In this document: positions 1-6,001 of the stretch, piece after piece
Numbering within the stretch: the first letter of the stretch is position 1
How the letters are laid out: every line of letters starts with the position of its first letter
Assembly: GCF_016654115.1 (NCBI RefSeq)
Contig: NZ_JAEQAZ010000037.1
Location: 1-58,419, forward strand
Origin: Streptomyces sp. MBT53
GTDB lineage: Bacteria > Actinomycetota > Actinomycetes > Streptomycetales > Streptomycetaceae
DNA: 58,419 bases
Direction: 5' to 3'
Translations under genes and position numbers: made by a program
The notes under the pieces: generated by a model
What the model saw: the letters and a program-made list of their open reading frames with translations, nothing else
What the model was told of the DNA's origin: nothing
The model's database searches: none

Positions 1-16
1 GGCCTCGTCCTCAAAC

Positions 17-190
17 GCCGGACGGGCTGATTTTGCGATCCTGCGCTGAAAGGTGCCGGACGGGCTGATTTTGTGGGCCTGCGTTGAAAGGCGCCGGACG
101 GGCTGATTCTGCGGTCTGCGTTGAAAGGTGCCGGTCGGGCGGAGGATTGGCAGCCTGAGTTGGCAAGGCGCCGGAAGAGCTGATGGTGCT
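17..190. repeat. degenerate ~38-bp tandem repeat array
   Basis: Units starting with GCCGGACGGGCTGATT begin at 17, 55, 93, 130 and 170. The period is 38, 38, 37 and 40 bp, and similarity decays from left to right. The unit ends in a GTTGAAAGGY-like tail. The preceding CCTCAAAC gives CAAACGCCGGACGGGCTGA, an intergenic word I recall as dispersed in Streptomyces genomes. No ORF here is credible. Confidence 0.8.
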
Positions 191-198
191 CACGTGCA

Positions 199-240
199 GG
201 AAGGGCCCCGAGAGTCGTCGTTGACTCTCGGGGCCCTTCC
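199..240 (-). terminator. hairpin terminator after the first chaplin gene
   Basis: A perfect 18-bp stem (199-216 with 223-240, loop 217-222) lies 15 bp past the chaplin stop codon. No T-tract follows on the minus strand, as is usual for Streptomyces terminators. Confidence 0.75.
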
Positions 241-255
241 TTACGGCTGTGGGTG

Positions 256-495
256 TCAGCCGTTGATGCCCTTGTTGCCGAACGTGGGGTTCAGCAGGCC
301 GATGACGTTGACGCTGTCACCGACGACGTTGACGGGGACGTGGACCGGGACCTGGACGACGTTGCCGGAGCCGACGCCCGGCGACTTCACGGCCGCGCCG
401 TCGGCACCCGCGTCGGCGACAGCGGCACCGGCGGAGGCGCCAGCGGCGATACCGGCGACGGTGAGGGCCACGGCGGCCTTCTTGGCGATGTTCAT
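256..495 (-). CDS. short chaplin, cysteine-free (ChpE-like paralogue)
   Basis: This 79-residue secreted surfactant protein has a signal peptide (residues 1 to about 27, Ala-rich core after MNIAKK) followed by one chaplin domain of about 40 residues containing VPVHVPVNVVGDSVNVIGLL. By family knowledge, chaplins assemble into amyloid-like films that let aerial hyphae break surface tension. The two cysteines conserved in most chaplins are replaced by Val and Gly, as in ChpE. The ATG has an AGGAGG ribosome site 10 nt upstream. It lies downstream of chpE on the same strand but has its own terminator. It could be a tandem duplicate of chpE or a diverged short chaplin. Confidence 0.93.
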   Translation of the reverse strand: MNIAKKAAVALTVAGIAAGASAGAAVADAGADGAAVKSPGVGSGNVVQVPVHVPVNVVGDSVNVIGLLNPTFGNKGING

Positions 496-651
496 GGGAA
501 GCGTTCCTCCTGCGATTGCGTGACCGACCCGGCCGCGGGTCGTGCGCTGAACAACGCAGGTGGTGCCGGAAACGGCACGGGAATGCGCGTTTGACTGCCC
601 GTTCGGATCATTGGCGCGACAAGCCGACCGGATGACCAGGTGACGAGCAGA

Positions 652-683
652 CCGGCCTCCCAGGGAGCGCCCTGGGAGGCCGG
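652..683 (-). terminator. hairpin terminator after chpE
   Basis: A 14-bp perfect stem (652-665 with 670-683, loop AGCG) sits 27 bp downstream of the chpE stop. It separates chpE from the second chaplin gene, so the two are probably separate transcription units. Confidence 0.7.
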
Positions 684-709
684 AGGTCACTGTCGCGGAG
701 CGACGTGCG

Positions 710-949
710 TCAGTGGTTGACGCCCAGGTTGCCGAAGGCGGGGTTCAGGACGCCGATGACGTTGACGCTGTTGCCGACGACGTTCACCGGGACGTGCACC
801 GGGACCTGGACGACGTTGCCCGAGCCGACGCCGGGCGAACCGACGGCCTGGCCGTTCGCCAGGCTGTCGGCGGAGGCCAGCCCGGCACCGGCGGCTACCA
901 GCCCGCCGGCCACCATCGTCACGGCCGCTGCCTTCTTCAGGTTCTTCAC
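710..949 (-). CDS. chpE: short chaplin ChpE
   Basis: The 79-residue protein begins MKNLKKAAAVTMVAGG and ends NPAFGNLGVNH, which I recognise as S. coelicolor ChpE (SCO1800). It has a signal peptide (residues 1-28) and one chaplin domain without cysteines. ChpE is a secreted short chaplin of the aerial hyphal surface. It is known to be needed early and to be the one S. coelicolor chaplin lacking the disulphide cysteines. The start is GTG with AGGAGG about 9 nt upstream. The 169 bp between it and the response regulator show no other gene. It shares about half its residues with the neighbouring chaplin, and the domain region is nearly identical. Confidence 0.95.
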   Translation of the reverse strand: MKNLKKAAAVTMVAGGLVAAGAGLASADSLANGQAVGSPGVGSGNVVQVPVHVPVNVVGNSVNVIGVLNPAFGNLGVNH

Positions 950-1118
950 TTCTGAGCCCTCCTAGCGATCACCGCGGCAGGCGCCGCGGCACGCATTGGA
1001 GAACGGCGGAGATCCACGAAGGATGCGCCATCCGGGGGACATTCCCACGACGGTATGAATCTCGGCCCGGAAGGGGACGCTCCGTGTTGCCGTCACGCCC
1101 CTCCCACCTCGCCGATCG

Positions 1119-1760
1119 CTATCGCGTCAGGCCGTGACGTACCGCGAACAGTGCGGCCTGGGTGCGGTCCGCCAGGTCGAGCTTCATCAGGATGTTCGAG
1201 ACGTGGGTCTTGACCGTCTTCTCGGAGAGCACCAGGGCGCGGGCTATCTCGCGGTTGGAGCGGCCGTCCGCGATCAGGCCGAGCACCTCGCGCTCCCGCT
1301 CCGTGAGCGAACCGCCTCTCCCCTGGCCCGAGTTGGACTCCTCCTGGGACAACAGGACGCCGGCGACCTCGGGTTGGAGCAGGATGTGGCCCGCGTGGAC
1401 GGAGCGGATGGCACCGGCCAGGGCGTCCGGGTCCACGTCCTTGTAGACGTAACCGGCGGCGCCCGCGCGTAGGGCGGGTATCACCGTGCGCTGTTCGGTG
1501 AAGCTGGTGACGATCAGCACGCGCGCGGGGTGGTCGAGTTCGCGGAGTCTGCGCAGCGCGTCGATGCCGTCCATGCCCGGCATCTTGACGTCCATGAGGA
1601 CGACGTCGGGCTTCAACTCCTCGGTGCGGGCGACTCCTTCGGCGCCGTCGGCCGCCTCGCCGACGACCTCGATGTCGTCCTGCACCTCCAGGAAGGTGCG
1701 CAGGCCCCGGCGGACGACCTGGTGGTCGTCGACGATCAGCACCTTGATTGCGTCAGCCAC
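1119..1760 (-). CDS. NarL/LuxR-family response regulator
   Basis: This is a 213-residue two-domain regulator. The receiver domain (1-120) has the acidic pair D11/D12 and phospho-acceptor D57 in LMDVKMPGMDG. The LuxR-type HTH (about 150-210) carries LTEREREVLGLIADGRSNREIA and a KTHVSNIL recognition region. It starts with GTG and overlaps the upstream kinase gene by 8 nt, so the two form one operon and a cognate pair. The signal and regulon are unknown. Position next to chpE suggests, but does not show, a link to development or the cell surface. Confidence 0.93.
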   Translation of the reverse strand: MADAIKVLIVDDHQVVRRGLRTFLEVQDDIEVVGEAADGAEGVARTEELKPDVVLMDVKMPGMDGIDALRRLRELDHPARVLIVTSFTEQRTVIPALRAGAAGYVYKDVDPDALAGAIRSVHAGHILLQPEVAGVLLSQEESNSGQGRGGSLTEREREVLGLIADGRSNREIARALVLSEKTVKTHVSNILMKLDLADRTQAALFAVRHGLTR

Positions 1761-2898
1761 CGGGGACCTCCATCTCGATCGTGGTGCCCTTTCCGGGCGC
1801 CGATTCCACGGTGAGTGTGCCGCCGACGCCGTTGGTCCGGTCCCGCATGGAGACCAGGCCGAGGTGGCGTCCCGCGCGGCGGATCGACTGGGGTTCGAAG
1901 CCGCGTCCGTCGTCGGTGATCCGTAGGACCGCTCCGCAGCCGCTGCGCTCCAGGGTCACGGCGACGTGCTCCGCGCCGGAGTGCCGCAGGGCGTTGTGCA
2001 GGGCCTCCTGGGCGACGCGGAGCATTGCCTCCTCCTGGGCTGCGGGCAGAGCGCGGAAGCCGCGGCCGGTGAAGGTCACGCGCGCGGTGTGGGCGCGGTC
2101 GAGGACCTGGATCTGGGTGCGCAGGGTGGCGCTGAGTCCGTCCTCGTCGAGGGCGGCGGGGCGCAACTCGACGACCGCGGCGCGCAGTTCGTCGGCGGCC
2201 TCGGCGGCGAGCGCGGCCACCTGCTGGAGTTCGCCCTTGGCGCGGGAGGGGTCGCGGTCGACGAGGGTGGCGGCGGCCTGTGCGGTGAGGCGGAGGGAGA
2301 ACAGCTTCTGGGCCACCGCGTCGTGCAGTTCGTGGGCGAGCCGGGAGCGCTCCTCGGCGATGGTCAGCTCGCGGCTGCGCTCGTAGAGGCGGGCGTTGGT
2401 GAGGGCGATGGCCGCGTGCTGGGCGAGGATCGAGAGGAGTTCCTCGTCCTCCTCGGTGAAGCCGCAGGTGCCGTCCCTCTTGGGGCAGTTCTTGTTCGCG
2501 AGGAACAGGGCGCCGATGACCTCGTCGTCGTCGCGGATGGGCAGACCCAGGAAGTCGGACATGTCGGGGTGGGCCGAGGGCCAGCCCTCGAAGCGCGGGT
2601 CCTTGCGCACGTCCGCGAGGCGTTCGGCCTTGGCCTCGTGCAGCATCGCGGCGAGGATGCCGTGCTGGCGCGGGAGCGGGCCGATGGCCTTCCACTGGGC
2701 GTCGCTGACGCCGTCGACCACGAACTGGGCGAAGCCGCCGTGGTCGTCGGGGACGCCGAGCGCGGCGTACTGGGCGTCGAGCAGCTCGCGGGCCGAGGCG
2801 ACGATCGTCTTGAGGACGTCGCGCACCTCCAGGTGCCTGCTCATGGCCAGCAGTGCGGAGCTCACCGCCGCGAGGCCGGACCGTGGACCTTGACTCAT
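1753..2898 (-). CDS. GAF-domain sensor histidine kinase (NarL type)
   Basis: This is a 381-residue cytoplasmic kinase with no membrane segment. The GAF sensor domain spans about residues 25-175. The HisKA_3 dimerisation helix has the motif LAHELHDAV with phospho-acceptor H192. The HATPase domain shows an N-box around N302, DDGRGF at 329-334 and GLVSMRDR/GGTLTVES. The ATG at 2898 was chosen because the domain starts there; the open frame continues far upstream without family similarity. With no transmembrane sensor, the input is probably a soluble ligand, redox state or partner protein bound by GAF. It is translationally coupled to its regulator. Confidence 0.92.
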   Translation of the reverse strand: MSQGPRSGLAAVSSALLAMSRHLEVRDVLKTIVASARELLDAQYAALGVPDDHGGFAQFVVDGVSDAQWKAIGPLPRQHGILAAMLHEAKAERLADVRKDPRFEGWPSAHPDMSDFLGLPIRDDDEVIGALFLANKNCPKRDGTCGFTEEDEELLSILAQHAAIALTNARLYERSRELTIAEERSRLAHELHDAVAQKLFSLRLTAQAAATLVDRDPSRAKGELQQVAALAAEAADELRAAVVELRPAALDEDGLSATLRTQIQVLDRAHTARVTFTGRGFRALPAAQEEAMLRVAQEALHNALRHSGAEHVAVTLERSGCGAVLRITDDGRGFEPQSIRRAGRHLGLVSMRDRTNGVGGTLTVESAPGKGTTIEMEVPGG

Positions 2899-3082
2899 GT
2901 CCTCACGGTACCGGCGGGGTGTGACAACGCGGATCGGGCCGGTGACGGCTCTCGTCTGGTCCGGAAGGCCTAGGGCGAAGGGCCCCGGTGGACTGCGGCC
3001 GGCGTCCGAGGCGGCGGGGGCGGTCCCGTTCCTACGTTGGGGGCACGCCGACGGAGGCGTAGTGGACGAGGGGACGTGTGTC

Positions 3083-3778
3083 ATGTCGGTAGCGATCATC
3101 ACGGGGGCGTCGAAGGGGCTGGGGCGGGCGCTCGCCGAGGCGCTGGCCGCGCGGGGCTGGGACCTGGTGCTGGACGCCAGGACCGAGGGGGTGTTGAGGG
3201 AGACCGCTGGGGCTGTCGGCGCGTACGGCACGCGTGTGGAGGCCGTCCCGGGGGATGTCACGGACGCCGGGCACCGGGCCGGGCTGGTGGCCGCGGCGGA
3301 GAAGCTGGGCGGTGTCGACCTGGTGGTGAGCAACGCGAGCGCGCTGGGGGCCGAGCCGCTCGTACGGCTCGACGAGTTGCCCCTGGACGGATTGCGGCGC
3401 GCGCTGGAGGTGAACGTGGTGGCCGCGCTGGGGCTGGTCCAGGAGGCGCTGCCGTTGTTGCGGGCCTCGCGGGCCGGTGCGGTGATCGCGGTCAGTTCGG
3501 ACGCGGCGGCCGAGGCGTACGAGACCTGGGGCGGCTACGGGGCGTCCAAGGCGGCCCTCGACCAGCTCGCGGCGGTGCTCGGCGCGGAGGAGCCCGGGCT
3601 GCGGGTGTGGGCGGTGGACCCCGGGGACATGGGCACGGACCTGTACGCGGCGGCCGTACCGGACGACGACGATGTACGGCCGAAGCCCGCCTCTGTGGTG
3701 CCGGCCTTCCTACGACTTCTGGACGAGCGGCCGGCGAGCGGGCGCTATGGAGCCCCGGCCCTGCTGGAGGAGCGATGA
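3083..3778 (+). CDS. short-chain dehydrogenase/reductase
   Basis: This 231-residue Rossmann enzyme has the cofactor motif TGASKGLGRA near the N-terminus, the structural NAS (residues about 82-84), a catalytic Ser in SSDAAAEAYETWGG, and YGASK as the YxxxK pair. It is an NAD(P)-dependent oxidoreductase of unknown substrate. The start ATG is preceded by GAGGGGACG. The stop overlaps the QueA-like start (ATGA), so the two are cotranslated. That makes a role related to nucleoside or tRNA metabolism possible but unproven. Confidence 0.9.
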   Translation: MSVAIITGASKGLGRALAEALAARGWDLVLDARTEGVLRETAGAVGAYGTRVEAVPGDVTDAGHRAGLVAAAEKLGGVDLVVSNASALGAEPLVRLDELPLDGLRRALEVNVVAALGLVQEALPLLRASRAGAVIAVSSDAAAEAYETWGGYGASKAALDQLAAVLGAEEPGLRVWAVDPGDMGTDLYAAAVPDDDDVRPKPASVVPAFLRLLDERPASGRYGAPALLEER

Positions 3779-4860
3779 CGGTGGCCGTGCGGGTCCCCGA
3801 GGAGTTGTCCGCGCGGGTGCCGGCCGAGCAGCGCGGGCCCGGGCTCGACCGGGACGCCGTACGGCTGCTGGTGTCGCGGGGTACCGAGGTGTCGCATCAC
3901 GGGTTCGGGGAGTTGCCGCGGCTGCTGCGGGCCGGGGATCTGCTGGTCGTGAACACGTCGCCGACGTTGGCCGCCGCGGTGGACGGGTGGATCGGGCACG
4001 CGCGCGTGGTGGTGCATTTCTCGACGCGGGGCGACGACGGGCGGTGGGCGGTCGAGCTGCGGGAGCCGGACGGGAAGGGCACCTCACGCGCGCGTGCGGG
4101 CGGCCCGGCGGGGACGGAGGTGCGGCTGCCCGGGGATACGCGGCTGGCCCTGGAGGAGCCGCTGAGCGGGCGGGGCGAGCGGTTGTGGTGGGCGCGGGTG
4201 TCCGGTTCGGGGGTGGCGGAGCTGTTGCGTGAGCACGGGCGGCCCATTCGCTACTCCTATACGGAGCGGGATCAGCCGTTGTCCGTCTACCAGACGGTGT
4301 TCTCGTTGCCGTCGGAGGACGGGGTCGGCAGTGCGGAGATGCCGAGTGCCGCGCGGCCCTTCACCGCGCGGATGGTGGCGGAGCTGCTGAGCCGGGGGGT
4401 GCAGTTCGCGCCGATCACCTTGCACACGGGGGTGGCGTCGGCCGAGGTGCACGAGCCGCCGTATCCGGAGCGGTTCGCGGTGTCGGAGGCGTCGGCCCGG
4501 TTGATCAATGCCGCCCGCGCGGGGGACGGGCGGGTGATCGCGGTGGGGACCACCGCCGTGCGGGCCGTCGAGTCCGCCGCCGGCAGTGATGGGGTCGTAC
4601 GCGCGCGTGCCGGGTGGACGGACCTCGTCGTCACGCCGGAGCGGGGGGTGCGGGTGGTGGACGGGCTGCTGACGGGGCTGCACGAGCCTGAGGCCTCGCA
4701 TCTGCTGATGCTGGAGGCGGTCGCCGGGCGGGCCGCTGTCGACCGCAGTTATGAGGAGGCGCTGCGCGGGCTCTACCTGTGGCACGAGTTCGGGGACGTG
4801 CACCTCATCCTCCCGGAGGAGGATCCTCACACAGTGCGTTGCGTGAGCAACTGCGAGTGA
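3775..4860 (+). CDS. queA: QueA-like S-adenosylmethionine:tRNA ribosyltransferase-isomerase
   Basis: The 361-residue protein is close to the usual QueA length. It contains family signatures such as RAGDLLVVNTS, IRYSYTERDQPLSVYQTVF, SAEMPSAARPFT and VVTPERGVRVVDGLLTGLHEPEASHLLMLEA. QueA transfers the ribosyl part of SAM to 7-deazaguanine in tRNA to make epoxyqueuosine. The reading frame is open far upstream, but the ATG overlapping the SDR stop is the natural start. No tgt, queG or queC-F gene is in the window. As far as I recall, queuosine synthesis is patchy in actinobacteria, so the substrate may differ. Confidence 0.88.
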   Translation: MTVAVRVPEELSARVPAEQRGPGLDRDAVRLLVSRGTEVSHHGFGELPRLLRAGDLLVVNTSPTLAAAVDGWIGHARVVVHFSTRGDDGRWAVELREPDGKGTSRARAGGPAGTEVRLPGDTRLALEEPLSGRGERLWWARVSGSGVAELLREHGRPIRYSYTERDQPLSVYQTVFSLPSEDGVGSAEMPSAARPFTARMVAELLSRGVQFAPITLHTGVASAEVHEPPYPERFAVSEASARLINAARAGDGRVIAVGTTAVRAVESAAGSDGVVRARAGWTDLVVTPERGVRVVDGLLTGLHEPEASHLLMLEAVAGRAAVDRSYEEALRGLYLWHEFGDVHLILPEEDPHTVRCVSNCE

Positions 4861-4935
4861 GGTTGCCGTGTTGCCGGTGTGAGCCCGCACATAGGGCGCA
4901 GATCACGTACTAGGACACATAGGAGATAAAGCCGA

Positions 4936-4975
4936 CCCGCTTGAGCGGGACAGACGGTCACGTCTGTCCCGTTTT
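4936..4975 (+). terminator. intrinsic terminator with overlapping alternative stem
   Basis: An 11-bp perfect stem (4946-4956 with 4961-4971, loop GTCA) is followed by TTTT at 4972-4975. It ends the SDR-queA transcript 86 nt past the stop. A second small stem (4936-4940 with 4945-4949, loop TTGA) uses the same bases as the terminator's left arm, so only one can form. Confidence 0.8.
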
Positions 4976-5016
4976 GCCCTTCCCTGGTCCACTACCGGGG
5001 ATCGTACGTCACACCT

Positions 5017-5045
5017 TTGCCACAGGTTTTTGCGACCGCTAAGAA
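5017..5045 (+). promoter_or_regulatory. sigma70-like promoter of the transglycosylase gene
   Basis: TTGCCA (5017-5022) and TAAGAA (5040-5045) are separated by exactly 17 bp. The predicted start point near 5052 is where the structured leader begins. Confidence 0.55.
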
Positions 5046-5053
5046 TTGCAGCC

Positions 5054-5128
5054 GTCGCTCAGCGCCGCGGATCCCGTCCGCGGCGTTTGTGCCGGAAGCA
5101 CCCGCGTCCCCGCCGGACGGTGAGCGAC
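5054..5128 (+). ncRNA. candidate cis-regulatory RNA: compact four-way junction
   Basis: Four helices close with 1-3-nt linkers. P1 is 5054-5061/5121-5128 (8 bp). P2 is 5063-5071/5077-5085 (9 bp). P3 is 5089-5092/5098-5101 (4 bp). P4 is 5105-5109/5115-5119 (5 bp). It starts at the predicted transcription start and ends about 15 nt before the ribosome site AAGAGG of the transglycosylase gene. I do not find the conserved core words of the c-di-AMP (ydaO) riboswitch, which controls other Streptomyces cell-wall hydrolases. No experiment is implied, and the fold could be a GC-rich coincidence. Confidence 0.45.
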
Positions 5129-5158
5129 CTCCGCACCATTCGAAGAGGTCCATCCGCC

Positions 5159-5911
5159 ATGCCCGAGAACACGAACGCTCCCGGTCACAGTCGCCTGACC
5201 AAGCTGACGAAGCAGCACAGGATCGCGCTCGCCGGTGTCGCCACGCTCGGCGCCGCCGCCCTCGCCTTCTCCGCGGTGCCCAGCGACGCGGGGACGACCA
5301 CCACCGACGCCGCGTCCACGGCGAAGGTGGCGTACAGCACGGAGCCCATCAAGGGCGTCAAGGTCAGCGTCACCGACCAGCTCGCCGGTGCCGGCCTCAA
5401 GACCGAGGCGATCCAGGCGAAGGCCGACGCGAAGGCGAAGGCGGCCAAGGCCAAGGCGGACGCCGCCGCGAAGAAGAAGGCCGCCGAAGCCGCCGCCGCG
5501 AAGAAGGCGGAGGCCGCGCGCAAGGCCAAGAAGGCCGCGAGCCGCTCCAGCCAGCGCGTCAAGCTCCAGCCCGTCGCCGCGACGACCTACGCCAACAACC
5601 TCAACGGCTGGATCAACCACGCCCTGGCGATCATGAAGCAGAAGGGCATCCCGGGCTCGTACTACGGCCTGTACAAGAACATCATGCGGGAGTCCTCGGG
5701 CAACCCGAGCGCCGTCAACGGCTGGGACGTCAACGCGGTCAACGGCACCCCGTCGATCGGTCTGCTCCAGGTCATCCAGCCGACGTTCAACGCCTACCAC
5801 GTCTCCGGTACCTCGACGAACATCTACGACCCGGTCGCCAACATCACCGCCGCGGCCAACTACGCCGCCGCGCGGTACGGCTCGATCGACAACGTCAACA
5901 GCGCGTACTGA
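5159..5911 (+). CDS. secreted lytic transglycosylase (SLT domain) with Ala/Lys coiled coil
   Basis: The 250-residue protein has a signal or anchor segment (about 20-42). An Ala/Lys-rich helix (about 85-130, KAKA/AAKK repeats) probably works as a spacer along the wall. A C-terminal SLT lysozyme-like domain (140-250) has the catalytic Glu E178 in IMRESSGNPSA and the GTPSIGLLQVI motif. Such enzymes cut the MurNAc-GlcNAc bond of peptidoglycan with anhydro-ring formation. The ATG at 5159 follows AAGAGG. The gene stands alone with its own promoter, structured leader and terminator. It could also act as a resuscitation or spore-germination hydrolase. Confidence 0.9.
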   Translation: MPENTNAPGHSRLTKLTKQHRIALAGVATLGAAALAFSAVPSDAGTTTTDAASTAKVAYSTEPIKGVKVSVTDQLAGAGLKTEAIQAKADAKAKAAKAKADAAAKKKAAEAAAAKKAEAARKAKKAASRSSQRVKLQPVAATTYANNLNGWINHALAIMKQKGIPGSYYGLYKNIMRESSGNPSAVNGWDVNAVNGTPSIGLLQVIQPTFNAYHVSGTSTNIYDPVANITAAANYAAARYGSIDNVNSAY

Positions 5912-5941
5912 GGCCTCCGGCGGACCTCTTGGTCTCGGTAC

Positions 5942-5990
5942 CGACGCCGAAGGGCGGCACCCCCTCCAGGGGCGCCGCCCTTCGGCGTCG
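5942..5990. terminator. bidirectional terminator between convergent genes
   Basis: A 17-bp stem (5942-5958 with 5974-5990) lies between the transglycosylase stop and the ABC transporter stop and can serve both strands. Confidence 0.8.
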
Positions 5991-6001
5991 TACGGGCACC
6001 G

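Noticed and set aside
3037..3774. Open frame extending QueA to 607 residues
   Set aside because: The upstream part overlaps the SDR in another frame, is Arg/Gly-rich nonsense, and the coupled ATG at 3775 gives the normal length.
4861..5158. c-di-AMP (ydaO) riboswitch in front of the transglycosylase gene
   Set aside because: The position is typical, but the conserved core words of that class are absent; I report it only as an unclassified structured leader.
5039..5800. Long antisense frames rich in Gly/Arg/Leu opposite known genes
   Set aside because: High-GC DNA keeps several frames open; codon bias and domains support only one strand at each place.
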